A stretch of DNA of 64,000 nt from an uncultured bacterium (GTDB lineage: Bacteria > Cyanobacteriota > Vampirovibrionia > Gastranaerophilales > Gastranaerophilaceae), in the NCBI GenBank assembly GCA_946622415.1, contig CAMOPX010000004.1, positions 32,009 through 96,008 on the forward strand. Direction: 5' to 3'. The notes beneath the pieces are model-generated. The model was not told the DNA's origin. It ran no database searches and saw nothing but the letters and a program-made list of their open reading frames with translations. Positions within the stretch are counted from its first letter, which is position 1. Every line of letters starts with the position of its first letter. The position numbers and the translations under genes are program-made. Shown here piece by piece: positions 1 through 9,441 of this stretch.

Positions 1-477
1 ATTGCTTGAATATAAATTCTTTATTTGATTTTGATTATTTTCAAATGTTTTTTGTGCTTCAAATTTTTCCGTATTCAAATCGAGCTTTTGATTTTCAAGT
101 TTTTTGCTTTGATTGTAAAGAAAATCATAAACATCATTTTCTTCATCTTTTTTTACCTGTTTTTGAATATTTTTCGGAACTTCTTCTTCTTGAGGTTGAT
201 AATCCATTTCATTATTAAATTGATTAATGTTTGAATCTAATTTTGCAAGAAATGTTGTGTGTTCCAGTCCTGAAGCTATTAAGAATTTTTCATTTCCGAT
301 TTTTACGACAAGAAGAGTCTTTTTTGCACCGATAGGACAAGAATCCACAATGGTAATTAATCCTCTGTTATCCTGCTTTAGAGGAAGATTAAATTTTTTA
401 TATACCACAAAGGCAATCAAGAGTATTCCTACCATCGCAAGTGTGTAAAATATAAAAGCTGTTAAATAAGATAGCAT
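1..477 (-). CDS. fliO: Flagellar biosynthesis protein FliO (3' end outside window)
   Basis: Reading the minus strand from an ATG at 477 gives 159 codons open to the window edge, so the C-terminus is missing. The protein starts with one membrane helix (about residues 3-26, ending VVYKKF). A short beta-rich domain follows, containing ITIVDSCPIGAKKTLLVVKI and EKFLIASG, the pattern of FliO/MopB. FliO helps assemble the FliP-FliQ-FliR export gate in the inner membrane. After about residue 80 a polar Q/N/K-rich, probably coiled-coil stretch follows, longer than in typical FliO. It lies 28 nt downstream of the FliN-like gene in the order fliN-fliO seen in flagellar operons. An AGGA sits about 10 nt before the ATG. 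The open frames on the plus strand here are shadows. Confidence 0.8.
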   Translation of the reverse strand, partial: MLSYLTAFIFYTLAMVGILLIAFVVYKKFNLPLKQDNRGLITIVDSCPIGAKKTLLVVKIGNEKFLIASGLEHTTFLAKLDSNINQFNNEMDYQPQEEEVPKNIQKQVKKDEENDVYDFLYNQSKKLENQKLDLNTEKFEAQKTFENNQNQIKNLYSSN

Positions 478-505
478 TTTTGTTTTTTCCTTTTTTGTTT
501 TATTA

Positions 506-1786
506 TTATTTTTCAAAATCCGAATAGTCAAAGTCTTCTTTTGGTGCCGCGGGTTTTGGCGTCGGTTTAGCAGGTGCAGGACGAGGCGGTGCAGGTTTTG
601 CTGCCGTTGCTCCTGCAGGTTTTGGCGGTGCCGGTTTAGCAGGTGCCGCTCCTGCAGGTTTTGGCGGTGCAGGCTTTGCTGCCGTTGCAGGTTTTGGCGG
701 TGCAGGCTTTGCTGCCGTTGCTCCTGCAGGTTTTGTCGGTGCTTGTTGTTGCGGGCTAAATACTTTATTTACTTTTACTGCGTATTTATCGTTAATAATA
801 ACGAGTTCTCCCTTTGCAACAACTTTATCCTCTACAAAAAGCGAAATTTCACTGTCAAATACCGAACCCAAATCAACAATTTGTCCTTGTGTAATTTGTT
901 TGAGTTCTCCTATTGTCATTTTGACCTTTTCAAATTCCGCATTTATCTCAATTTGAATATCATCCCAGAGATTTTTTTCCATAGTTACCTCATCATTTGA
1001 TAAAACTCTTTTGTTGTCTTCGTCCTCGTCTTCGTCAGTTGTATCAATATTTAATATCAAAGAAGGGTCTGCCTTGATATTGAATTGCTTAACAAGCTCG
1101 CCCGAAACGAGAGTTAATTTTGTTGAATTGCTGTTTTCGAGAAGAATGATATCTTCTGTGCTCAGATTTTTCAATTCGTCCAGTGTAATTTTTGAACTTC
1201 CCGCTATGATTTTTACAACGGAATGAGAAGCCAAAAAATGTTCATCCTTAAAAGAAGCGGTTTTTTGTAATGTTCCAAATTTGAATCTGTCTTTTGGGAT
1301 TGATAGCATTATTTTTGAACATTCGTCTTCTTCTATGGAAACGAGCATAATCATGTTAATATTTCTGTCACTTTGCTCGCTGATTTTTACTTCTTCTGTC
1401 GGCAATAAAACCGTATCCACTTTTTTATATAAAAATTCACAAAAGTTGTTTAAAATTTTTGTTTCTAAATCTGTCAGCATATGTAAATCAAATGAGTTTG
1501 AATTATTTTCCAATACTCTTGCTAAGATGTCACCGACAAATTCTTCAGAAAGTCTGAAAACCACGGGTCTGTGGTTTTGTACCCTGACTTGGCTTGAAAA
1601 AAAATTGATTTTAGAGATGACATTTTCTTCTCTGAAATCTCTAAAGTTATTAACGGCATTGATTTTTACTTTTGTATTATCTAATTCCCAATAGTTTTCT
1701 ATAGCAGCTTTAACCGCCTCTTCAATCGGAGCGGAAAGTTTATTAAAATTAATCTCATTGAAAATATTGGTTTTTGAATTATTCAC
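506..1786 (-). CDS. fliN: FliN/FliM-family flagellar switch protein with Pro/Ala-rich tail
   Basis: 426 residues from a GTG start. The clearest domain is a C-terminal SpoA/FliN module at about 273-343 (VKMTIGELKQITQGQIVDLG then GELVIINDKYAVKVNKVF). A weaker SpoA-like stretch lies at about 186-246 (KITLDELKNLSTEDIILLEN). The first 180 residues look like the FliM/HrcQ-type N-terminal part. A strongly acidic linker (DEDEDED, about 251-257) separates the two SpoA units. After residue 348 comes a low-complexity Ala/Pro/Lys tail ending in EDFDYSDFEK. FliN forms the C-ring of the flagellar switch, binds CheY-P and docks export substrates. The length of 426 is far above classical FliN (about 100-140), so this is a composite or FliY/HrcQ-like protein. 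It is the first gene of the visible flagellar operon and is followed by fliO. Confidence 0.8.
   Translation of the reverse strand: MNNSKTNIFNEINFNKLSAPIEEAVKAAIENYWELDNTKVKINAVNNFRDFREENVISKINFFSSQVRVQNHRPVVFRLSEEFVGDILARVLENNSNSFDLHMLTDLETKILNNFCEFLYKKVDTVLLPTEEVKISEQSDRNINMIMLVSIEEDECSKIMLSIPKDRFKFGTLQKTASFKDEHFLASHSVVKIIAGSSKITLDELKNLSTEDIILLENSNSTKLTLVSGELVKQFNIKADPSLILNIDTTDEDEDEDNKRVLSNDEVTMEKNLWDDIQIEINAEFEKVKMTIGELKQITQGQIVDLGSVFDSEISLFVEDKVVAKGELVIINDKYAVKVNKVFSPQQQAPTKPAGATAAKPAPPKPATAAKPAPPKPAGAAPAKPAPPKPAGATAAKPAPPRPAPAKPTPKPAAPKEDFDYSDFEK
548..745 (-). repeat. In-frame Pro/Ala/Lys tandem repeat in the FliN-like gene
   Basis: The DNA encoding residues 348-413 is an imperfect tandem repeat of units translating as PAGATAAKPAPPK or close variants, about four to five times. 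It is clearly richer in G+C than the surrounding gene and is repetitive at the nucleotide level, so its length may vary between strains by slippage. Its role is unknown; a flexible linker to the terminal acidic/aromatic peptide is a reasonable guess. Confidence 0.8.
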
Positions 1787-2001
1787 GATGTTCTTTTTTG
1801 CTATAAATCCCCACCACTATTATATAATTTTAATTTTGGAAATGGCAATTTATTAAAAAAAATTAATATAGAAAAAACTTTAAAATTCAAAAATAACTTG
1901 ATTGTCGACTTGTTAAAAATAAAAATCAAAACAAAATTGTCTATATGATTTTTTTTGTTATAGAATTTTATTATACTAAAATCTGTTTTTGAGGAATTTT
2001 T

Positions 2002-4044
2002 TTGAAAATTTTTAACAACATTATTTTTCTTGTTTTTATTTTCTTTACGCTTTCTTATTTGCAAGCCGAAGGTGCATCCGCTAATATTACTGCGGGTGAC
2101 AATATTATGGTGAATGAAAATAATACAACTTATTATTCGGAAAAAAAACCTCCAAATACGGTTATGTATATATCAAAAGAAGAAGATAAACCCACACTTA
2201 TTGTTCCCGATGGCGAAGTTAAATTAAAAAAACCAATTGATATACCAAATATTCAAAGCGATAATCTTATAATCGAACCCAAAGAAACAGTCGTTGTAAA
2301 TCGACTTGAAAGCAAGAAAAATAAACATCAGGATAAAAATTTAAATAACAAATCCGATAAACAAAAAAAGGATAAACAACAAAATAATGTTGTTGTATCC
2401 GATGTTCAAAACGGAATTTTATCCGAAAATTCAAGAAGAATTAATGCAATTTACCCCGATGATGAACCGTTTTTAAATAATACATACCCCGGATACAGAG
2501 GTACAAACCAGCTTGTTATTTATACAAGAGCATTCGGAAGAACAACAGGAACAAACGAATTTGGAAAAGAAGCGGTTGTTGAGGACGGTGTTGTCACAAA
2601 ATTAACCGGTGCAAATTCAACCATACCCCGTGACGGTTATGTAATTTCGGGTCATGGAACGGCGAAAAAGTGGATTAGCGACAATTTAAAAATCGGTACA
2701 AAAGTAGAAATAAACGACAGATTAATAAAAGCATACACAACAATAGAAAGTTACCGCTACTATGCAAAATCAAAAATAAATGAAGTAGAGCAGGTATTAA
2801 TTTCTACAAAATCGGATTCCAACAATAGAGACGATAAATACATTTATTACTACTTAAAAAAGGCAAAACAACAGTATAAAAAATCTTTAAAAGACAATAG
2901 CAACTCCTCTCTTGATTGTGCAAAAGAAGCAATCGAAAATGCAATAATTGCATATCGTTATACGGTTCCTTTTGTTCAAAGCGAACTAAAAGGTGTTTGG
3001 ATTAGACCGGAACAAAAAAACTTAGAGGATGTTCAAAAAACACTTGATAAAATAAAAGCAACCGGCATTAATAACGTTTTTCTTGAAACTTATTATCACG
3101 GAAGAACGATTTTCCCTTCAAAAACCATGGAAGCCTATGGATTTGAGAAACAAAATCCCGAATTTAATTTTGATGTCTTGGCGGCATGGGTTGCAGAAGC
3201 TCATAAAAGAAATATAAAAGTTCATACTTGGTTTGAAAGTTTTTATGTCGGAAATAAATCACCAATGCTGAATCCGAATTCTATTCTTGCAATGCAGCCC
3301 ACTTGGCAAAACAGAACAAAACAAAAAGCGGATTTTGACGGCTATGTTTCTCATCCGAATGAGCATAACGGATATTTCTTAGACCCTGCTAATCCCGAGG
3401 TTGTTAATTTTGTTTTATCTTTGATATCAGAAATTGTGAACAGATATAATGTTGATGGCGTAAACATTGATTATGTCAGATATCCCAATATTGCAAAAGA
3501 AAATTATAATAATCAATGGGGCTACACTCCATACGCAAGAGCTGAATTTAAACAGATATACGAAGTTGACCCTGTAGATATACAACCAAAATCAGCTTTA
3601 TGGGATGACTGGTGCGCATATCGTCAGGATAAAGTTACGGATTATGTTCATAAAGCTTCCCTAATCGTAAGAAGCAGAAAAAAGATGATTACAGCCGTAG
3701 TTTTCCCCGATTATAAGGTTTCTCTGCAAACAAAATTTCAAGATTGGACAAGATGGACCGATAGAAGATATTTAGACGCAATTACTCCTTTAATATTGAC
3801 GAGTGATGATGAGCTTGCAAAATCAATGCTTGAAGAAATAAGGAGAAAGGCATCTTCAGACGCATACGTTTACCCCGGACTTTTTGCGGGATTTATTGAA
3901 TCCGATCCTGAGGATTTATTAAGACAAATTCACATCATAAGAAAACTGAAACTGAATGGTGTTATTCTTTTTGATTGGGCGCATTTGAACGATAAATATA
4001 TAAATGTGCTTAAAACAAGTGCTTTCAAGGGAAAAGCGTATTAA
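2002..4044 (+). CDS. Secreted GHL10-type glycoside hydrolase-like protein
   Basis: 680 residues. The TTG start at 2002 is chosen because GAGG lies 7 nt upstream (1991-1994) and the protein then begins with a clean signal peptide (hydrophobic residues 7-20, cleavage near QAEG). Residues 25-150 are polar low complexity. At about 165-250 there is a segment with IPRDGYVISGHGTAKKWI, a pattern seen beside phosphodiester glycosidase or GHL10 domains. From about 327 to the end is a TIM-barrel domain starting ELKGVWIRPEQKNLEDVQKT and including VDGVNIDYVRYP, typical of the glycosyl-hydrolase-like 10 (DUF187) family. It probably acts on an envelope polysaccharide or peptidoglycan outside the inner membrane. 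It stands alone, divergent from fliN and convergent with clpB (10 nt gap). The substrate cannot be read from the sequence. Confidence 0.75.
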   Translation: MKIFNNIIFLVFIFFTLSYLQAEGASANITAGDNIMVNENNTTYYSEKKPPNTVMYISKEEDKPTLIVPDGEVKLKKPIDIPNIQSDNLIIEPKETVVVNRLESKKNKHQDKNLNNKSDKQKKDKQQNNVVVSDVQNGILSENSRRINAIYPDDEPFLNNTYPGYRGTNQLVIYTRAFGRTTGTNEFGKEAVVEDGVVTKLTGANSTIPRDGYVISGHGTAKKWISDNLKIGTKVEINDRLIKAYTTIESYRYYAKSKINEVEQVLISTKSDSNNRDDKYIYYYLKKAKQQYKKSLKDNSNSSLDCAKEAIENAIIAYRYTVPFVQSELKGVWIRPEQKNLEDVQKTLDKIKATGINNVFLETYYHGRTIFPSKTMEAYGFEKQNPEFNFDVLAAWVAEAHKRNIKVHTWFESFYVGNKSPMLNPNSILAMQPTWQNRTKQKADFDGYVSHPNEHNGYFLDPANPEVVNFVLSLISEIVNRYNVDGVNIDYVRYPNIAKENYNNQWGYTPYARAEFKQIYEVDPVDIQPKSALWDDWCAYRQDKVTDYVHKASLIVRSRKKMITAVVFPDYKVSLQTKFQDWTRWTDRRYLDAITPLILTSDDELAKSMLEEIRRKASSDAYVYPGLFAGFIESDPEDLLRQIHIIRKLKLNGVILFDWAHLNDKYINVLKTSAFKGKAY

Positions 4045-4054
4045 CAACTAATAT

Positions 4055-6637
4055 TTATTTTTCAAACACAAAGTTTTCATCTTTGTAGTCAATATGAATA
4101 GTATCTCCATCCGTAAATTCACCTTTCAAAAGGGCCTTTGATAAAGGATTTTCAATCAGTTGTCTTATTGTACGTTTAAGAGGTCTTGCGCCATAAATAG
4201 GATTATATCCTTTATTTGCGAGCTGTTCTTTTGCTTCGGGTGTAATTTCTATTTTTATTTTTCTTTCGGCAAGGAGATTTTTCAAATATTCCATTTGAAT
4301 ATCCACAATATGTGTCAAGTTTTCCAAAGTTAAAACATTAAAGAATATCGTTTCATCAATACGATTTAAAAATTCGGGTTTGAAATATTGCTTTAATTGT
4401 TCCATTATTTCTGCTTTTTGTTGTTCTTTATTTTTTTCACCCATCATTCCTTTAAGAGTATTTTCAAGAATGGTAGACGAAGCTATATTAGACGTTAAAA
4501 TTATAATTGTATTTTTAAAATCTACGGTTCTGCCCTTAGAATCCGTTAATCTTCCGTCATCAAAAATTTGCAGCATTATGTTGAACACATCCGAGTGTGC
4601 TTTTTCGATTTCATCAAAAAGTATAACAGAATAAGGTTTTCTTCTGACAGCTTCCGTTAATTGTCCGCCTTCGTCATATCCGACATATCCGGGAGGCGCA
4701 CCAATCAATCTTGCAACAGAATGTTTTTCCATATATTCTGACATATCTATTCTTATTAAACTGTCTTCATCCAAAAACATAAATTTAGCGAGCGCCTTTG
4801 CAAGCTCGGTTTTACCTACGCCTGTAGGGCCAAGGAATAAAAACGTACCGATGGGTCGTTTTGGATCTGATAATCCGCTTCTTGCACGTCTTATGGAATC
4901 GGATATGACGTTTACGGCTTCATCCTGACCTATTACTTGTTTGTGCAATACGTCTTCCATTTTTAATAATTTTTCGGATTCTTCTTCAACAAGTTTTGAT
5001 ACGGGAACACCTGTCCATTTGGATATAATTTGTGCTATATCTTCTTCATCAATTTCTTCTTTCAAAAGAGTATTTTGATGTTCTTTTGTTTTACAGTCTT
5101 TTAATTGTTGTTCCAGTTCGGGCAATTTTCCGTATTGCAATTTTGCCGCAAGCTCAAGATTATAGTCCCTTTGCGCTTGTTCTATTTGGTGTTTTATTTT
5201 ATCAATTTCGGCTTTTATTTCAACTTCACCCTTTATTGAGGATTTTTCTTTCTCCCATTGTGTTTTTAAAACTTCTGCTTTGGAATTTATTTCATCAAGC
5301 ATTTTTTGTACTTTTTGGATTTTTTCTTCATCGTTGTCGTCTTTTAGCGATTGAAGCTCGATTTGCAATTGAAGTTTTTGTCTTTCCAATTTATCAAGTT
5401 CTTCAGGCATTGAATCAATTTCTATTCTCACGGCGCTTGAGGCTTCATCTACAAGGTCAATCGCCTTATCGGGGAGAAATCTGTCGGTTATATATCTGTC
5501 GGATAGTTTTGCCGCAGCAACAAGAGCTGAATCCTTGATTCTTATTCCGTGGTGAACTTCGTATTTATCTTTTAAACCTCTCAAAATAGATATTGTATCT
5601 TCAACTGTCGGTTCGTCTACCATAATAGGTTGAAAACGACGTTCCAGCGCGGGATCTTTTTCAATATATTTTCTGTATTCGTTTATTGTTGTAGCGCCCA
5701 AAGTTCTTATTGCACCACGAGCAAGCATCGGTTTTAATAAATTGCCTGCATCTGCAGTTCCTTCAGCACCGCCTGCGCCGACAACAGTATGAATTTCATC
5801 AATAAACATGATGATTTTACCGTCGGATTTTTCAACTTCTTTTAACACTTTTTTTAATCTTTCTTCAAATTCTCCCCTGAATTTTGCGCCTGCAACGAGC
5901 GCTCCCATATCAAGAGAAATTAAAGTTGTATCTTTCAGGCTTTCAGGTACATCGCCCCTTATTATTCTTTGTGCTAAACCTTCAACAATAGCAGTTTTTC
6001 CGACACCTGCTTCACCAATAAGACAGGGGTTGTTTTTTGTTCTTCTGTTCAAAACCTGAACAATTCTTCTTATTTCTTCATCACGCCCTATTACAGGATC
6101 GAGTTTTCCGAGTTTTGCCTGTTGGGTTAAATCTATGGAAAATTTTTCCAAAATTTTAAAATCTTCATCTGCATTTTTAGAGTCCACTTTTTTATCTCCT
6201 CGAATACTTTTCATTGCGTTTAAAATTTTATTTTCATCAAGCTGATATTTTTCAATTATTCTTTTTATGTCGTTATCTTTAGAACTTATTATCCCGAGTA
6301 AAAGATGTTCGGGCGAAACAAATTTATCTTTTAAAAATTTTGCCTTTTCATTGGCTGTTTCAAATAAAGAAAGACAATCCTTTGAAAAATAAATTTTATC
6401 CGTTATTTCTGATGTTTTGGGTAAATTATTTATTATATTTTTGATATCTTGATTAAAAAGATTCGTATTCAATTTTAATTCGGTCATCAGCATAACAACA
6501 CTGTCTGTTGAACTTAGACTCATGGAATATAATAAATGAATAGGTTCAATCAATGTATTATGGTTTTCAACGGCAATATTTTGGGCCTGATATATAAGTT
6601 CTTTTGTTGAATCGGTGAAATTATCAAACATAGTCAA
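4055..6637 (-). CDS. clpB: ATP-dependent chaperone ClpB
   Basis: 860 residues, the usual ClpB length. Order: Clp N-domain repeats (1-145), first AAA+ module with Walker A GEAGVGKT near residue 208 and [11 protein letters not shown], a long coiled-coil middle domain (about 400-525, rich in E/K/Q), and a second AAA+ module with Walker [10 protein letters not shown] and [10 protein letters not shown], then the C-terminal D2-small domain. The coiled-coil insert and lack of a ClpP-binding IGF loop distinguish it from ClpA/ClpC. It is a hexameric disaggregase in the cytoplasm working with DnaK. AGAAGGA precedes the start. It forms its own unit, with no CIRCE element visible upstream. Confidence 0.96.
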   Translation of the reverse strand: MTMFDNFTDSTKELIYQAQNIAVENHNTLIEPIHLLYSMSLSSTDSVVMLMTELKLNTNLFNQDIKNIINNLPKTSEITDKIYFSKDCLSLFETANEKAKFLKDKFVSPEHLLLGIISSKDNDIKRIIEKYQLDENKILNAMKSIRGDKKVDSKNADEDFKILEKFSIDLTQQAKLGKLDPVIGRDEEIRRIVQVLNRRTKNNPCLIGEAGVGKTAIVEGLAQRIIRGDVPESLKDTTLISLDMGALVAGAKFRGEFEERLKKVLKEVEKSDGKIIMFIDEIHTVVGAGGAEGTADAGNLLKPMLARGAIRTLGATTINEYRKYIEKDPALERRFQPIMVDEPTVEDTISILRGLKDKYEVHHGIRIKDSALVAAAKLSDRYITDRFLPDKAIDLVDEASSAVRIEIDSMPEELDKLERQKLQLQIELQSLKDDNDEEKIQKVQKMLDEINSKAEVLKTQWEKEKSSIKGEVEIKAEIDKIKHQIEQAQRDYNLELAAKLQYGKLPELEQQLKDCKTKEHQNTLLKEEIDEEDIAQIISKWTGVPVSKLVEEESEKLLKMEDVLHKQVIGQDEAVNVISDSIRRARSGLSDPKRPIGTFLFLGPTGVGKTELAKALAKFMFLDEDSLIRIDMSEYMEKHSVARLIGAPPGYVGYDEGGQLTEAVRRKPYSVILFDEIEKAHSDVFNIMLQIFDDGRLTDSKGRTVDFKNTIIILTSNIASSTILENTLKGMMGEKNKEQQKAEIMEQLKQYFKPEFLNRIDETIFFNVLTLENLTHIVDIQMEYLKNLLAERKIKIEITPEAKEQLANKGYNPIYGARPLKRTIRQLIENPLSKALLKGEFTDGDTIHIDYKDENFVFEK

Positions 6638-6662
6638 TCCTTCTAATCCCTTACATTAATAT

Positions 6663-6690
6663 CTTATAAGGAATTTTAACAAAACTTCAA
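6663..6690 (-). promoter_or_regulatory. Possible sigma-70 promoter of clpB
   Basis: On the minus strand TTGAAG (6690-6685) and TATAAG (6668-6663) are 16 nt apart, and about 25 nt upstream of the clpB start. The match is decent but AT-rich DNA gives such matches by chance. Confidence 0.4.
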
Positions 6691-6723
6691 AAAATTAATT
6701 AATTTTTAATTATTGAAATAAAA

Positions 6724-6744
6724 AGTCGGGTTTTACCCGACTTA
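6724..6744 (-). terminator. Rho-independent terminator after the M48 peptidase operon
   Basis: A 9-bp perfect stem (AAGTCGGGT / ACCCGACTT, loop of 3) followed on the minus strand by TTTTTATTT. It lies 20 nt past the stop of the M48 peptidase gene and separates that operon from clpB. Confidence 0.9.
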
Positions 6745-6764
6745 ATTTATTTTGGTTTTATCTT

Positions 6765-7577
6765 TTATTGCGCCATAAATTGCAGAGTTTTATAATATCC
6801 GTCCCAAACAGATGAGCTTCCCTGCATTTTCTTTTGACGTTTTTCTTTTTTAGCTAATAATTTCTTTTGTTGTCTTTGATATTTTTTTGTTAAATATGTT
6901 GAATTTTTTCTTTTTAAAATAACAGGGCTCATTAAAGTCATTGCTTTTGTATAGGATTCCGATTTATAGCCTTGTTGAATTTTTTCGGGATAGTTGTATT
7001 CAATGTAGTTATACGCATTTAAAATCCTCTTTTCTCCCGAGGGGTGTGATTCTAAGATATCAATATAACTTCCCGTGATTTTACTCAACAATGAAATCAT
7101 AGCCAAAGGATTATAACCGCCTTTTGTCATCAAATCCACACCTGTAATATCAGCTTCCAATTCATCGTTTCTTGATAATTTGCTTGCGGCCAGAGTCTGT
7201 CCTACGGCTTTTGTGGTATCGGAGACATTCATCATACTCGTTACAACCGCAATTCCCGTATTTAAAACACCTTGTTTTGCACAGTGTCCGTTTATTATGT
7301 GTCCCATTTCATGAGAAATTACACCCGCAAGTTCATCATCATCAGATGTATATTCCAGCAATCCTTTAAATACATATATTTCTTTATCCAAGTTTGCATA
7401 AGCATTAACATCTGCTTGCGATGATACTTTAAATTGTATCGGATAGTTAATGTTGTTTGCTTTTAAAATATTTTGTCCTATTGTGTTTACCCTGTTCAGC
7501 GCTGCAGTAGAATCCCAATCTTCCGCCAAACAAAAATTAATAAATAAAATTGATAAAATTAAAATAATCTTTTTCAT
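6765..7577 (-). CDS. M48-family zinc metallopeptidase, exported
   Basis: 270 residues with a signal peptide (KKIILILSILFINFCLA, cleavage around 18-19). The zinc site HEMGH is at residues 89-93 (VISHEMGHIINGH), and the third ligand lies in the downstream NDELEADITGVDLM segment, the BepA/LoiP-like M48 arrangement. The C-terminus is very basic (KKYQRQQKKLLAKKEKRQKK) before a short hydrophobic end. Members of this family act in the periplasm on misfolded outer-membrane proteins. It is the last gene of an operon, 14 nt after engB, and is followed by a strong terminator. No TPR domain, so it is shorter than BepA. Confidence 0.88.
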   Translation of the reverse strand: MKKIILILSILFINFCLAEDWDSTAALNRVNTIGQNILKANNINYPIQFKVSSQADVNAYANLDKEIYVFKGLLEYTSDDDELAGVISHEMGHIINGHCAKQGVLNTGIAVVTSMMNVSDTTKAVGQTLAASKLSRNDELEADITGVDLMTKGGYNPLAMISLLSKITGSYIDILESHPSGEKRILNAYNYIEYNYPEKIQQGYKSESYTKAMTLMSPVILKRKNSTYLTKKYQRQQKKLLAKKEKRQKKMQGSSSVWDGYYKTLQFMAQ

Positions 7578-7591
7578 ATTTCTCCTTTTAT

Positions 7592-8170
7592 TTAAATTAT
7601 TCCTGCAATATAATTCAAAACTCCTTCAACATACATTCTGTTTTTTGATGAAAAAGCAAGAACGTCATTATTAAAGTCCTTTTTTATCTGTGCAATTTTT
7701 TTTGAAATTTCGTTTCTTGATATGTAATCACATTTTGTTAATATATTAAGACAACCTATTTTATTATATTTAAGCCATTCTTGCATTATTATATCGTTTT
7801 TTTGAATTTCATGTCTTGCATCAATAAATTGTATTGTTGTTTTTAAATTTTTTCTTTTTAAAAGATATTCTTCAAGATTTTTTTGCCAGCTATCCTGTTC
7901 TGATTTTGAAACCTTAGCATATCCGTAACCGGGTAAATCGGCTAAAATGAAAGGTTTTTTATCGGTTGAAATTTCAAATAAATTTATTAATCTTGTTTTT
8001 CCGGGGGTGTTCGAGGTTTTTGCCAATTTATTTTGATTAACAATAGTATTTATAAATGTGGATTTTCCGACATTAGACCTGCCCAAAAGCGCAAATTCCG
8101 CTAATTCTGTTTCAGGACATCGCTTTAAATCAGGCGAACTGATTAAAAATTTTGCCGACTTTATTTTCAT
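7592..8170 (-). CDS. engB: Ribosome-biogenesis GTPase EngB/YsxC
   Basis: 192 residues, normal for the family. G1 GRSNVGKST at 30-38, G2 region NTPGKTRLINLFEI, G3 DLPGYGYAKVSK, and G4 TKCDYISRNE (T-K-C-D for the usual TKxD). EngB is an essential small GTPase that assists 50S subunit assembly. It lies 12 nt after the HEAT-repeat gene and 14 nt before the M48 gene, so all three are probably co-transcribed. Confidence 0.95.
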   Translation of the reverse strand: MKIKSAKFLISSPDLKRCPETELAEFALLGRSNVGKSTFINTIVNQNKLAKTSNTPGKTRLINLFEISTDKKPFILADLPGYGYAKVSKSEQDSWQKNLEEYLLKRKNLKTTIQFIDARHEIQKNDIIMQEWLKYNKIGCLNILTKCDYISRNEISKKIAQIKKDFNNDVLAFSSKNRMYVEGVLNYIAGII

Positions 8171-8182
8171 AAAAAAATTCTA

Positions 8183-9364
8183 TCATAAATAACTCAAAAT
8201 AAGCGCTTTTACGTTGTAATTGTTAATATTTTCAACAACGTTTTTATCGATTTTATTTATCTTATTATGCTCTTTTAAAATTTCTGCGATTCTTGCCATA
8301 AATTCACATTTTAAATCGGAATTGTTAAAGGTTTTAATCAAATCTTCATCAAAATTATTGAGATTATATTCCTGTATGACATTCAATAAAATATTGAATC
8401 TGTAAGGTTTTTCTTTATCATATTCAAAAACAATATCGTCAATTGATACGGATAAACCGTTCAAAAATTCGCCGATGTCTTTTATTTCTTGTTTTATCGA
8501 TTTATCAAAATCAAACGAATAAACATCTTTTGAATTAAATTCTTCGAATTTTATTTTGGATAAAAGAAGAATATTTTTTGAATAATTATCATTAAAGTTT
8601 TTAATATATTTAATTAAATCCATAAACTGATAATATAAAACAGTATCAAGGCTGATATTTTCGGGATACCCCTCAATAATTGTATCCGCTATTCTTTTAA
8701 TTTCCTCTTCTTTTAAAGAATTTTTCAGAGAATCAAAATCGTTGTAGTCCAATAAAATTGAAATAATATTGTTATTCAAAGGTGAATCAAGACCGTTTTT
8801 TACAATAAATTCAATTTCGTTATAAATTGATAAAACCAAATAATCATTCAGTTTTTCCAATTCATCGTTTGAATTTTTTATGTTTTCCTTGGCATTTTCT
8901 ATGGGTTTAGTTTCCCCGAATGCTTTTAGAGCTAAAATACAATTTGTTTTCAAAGGTTCAAAATCAGAATTCAGATTTTCATAAAGCAAATTAATTGCAA
9001 GCGTATCTTTGATATGACTAAAGTAACTTGCGCAATAGGCTTTTTGTTCATCAGTTCCCGTTTCAAACAGTTCTAAAATTTCATCCGTTAAATTTTCGTC
9101 TGCGAATTTTAAAAATGAATTAACAATCATTTCTTCAAAATCGGGTGAATAAACTTTTGTAAATTCAAAAAGAGTTTTTATGTTATTTTTGTTAACTAAT
9201 TTAACAAAATCTTTTGATATTCTTTCTTTTAAAAAAGGAAAAATAAAATCCGCCCTTTGGACTAATAGCTTGAAATTATCAGTATTAGAAGAATTTATTA
9301 AATCTGAAATTGTTTTTTTGGATAAGTTTATGTCTTTAGATGTTATATTTTTTATAAATTGCAT
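8183..9364 (-). CDS. HEAT-repeat-like helical protein, function unknown
   Basis: 393 residues, entirely predicted helical. A central part (DEQKAYCASYFSHIKDTLAI, LNSDFEPLKTNCILALKAFG) has the spacing of HEAT or PBS-lyase-type repeats. No signal peptide, membrane segment or catalytic motif was seen. It is the first gene of the operon with engB and the M48 peptidase and is divergent from pyrH. I do not recognise a specific family; a scaffold role is inferred only from the repeats. Confidence 0.7.
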   Translation of the reverse strand: MQFIKNITSKDINLSKKTISDLINSSNTDNFKLLVQRADFIFPFLKERISKDFVKLVNKNNIKTLFEFTKVYSPDFEEMIVNSFLKFADENLTDEILELFETGTDEQKAYCASYFSHIKDTLAINLLYENLNSDFEPLKTNCILALKAFGETKPIENAKENIKNSNDELEKLNDYLVLSIYNEIEFIVKNGLDSPLNNNIISILLDYNDFDSLKNSLKEEEIKRIADTIIEGYPENISLDTVLYYQFMDLIKYIKNFNDNYSKNILLLSKIKFEEFNSKDVYSFDFDKSIKQEIKDIGEFLNGLSVSIDDIVFEYDKEKPYRFNILLNVIQEYNLNNFDEDLIKTFNNSDLKCEFMARIAEILKEHNKINKIDKNVVENINNYNVKALILSYL

Positions 9365-9374
9365 AATAAAATTA

Positions 9375-9403
9375 TTACATAATCATTTGATATTGTGTAT
9401 AAT
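9375..9403 (+). promoter_or_regulatory. Candidate promoter of the pyrH operon
   Basis: A perfect TATAAT at 9398-9403 with TTACAT at 9375-9380, spacer 17. The predicted start of transcription is about 30 nt before the pyrH ATG. The -35 box is a weak match. Confidence 0.5.
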
Positions 9404-9441
9404 TGATTTATATTAATTTAATTTTAGGAAAAAGGTGTTAA

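Noticed and set aside
227..448. Plus-strand open frame within the first 500 nt
   Set aside because: The minus strand here encodes FliO with clear motifs and a start next to the fliN-like stop; the plus frame is its shadow.
548..745. CRISPR or VNTR outside genes
   Set aside because: The tandem repeat is in frame and has no spacers; it encodes the Pro/Ala/Lys tail.
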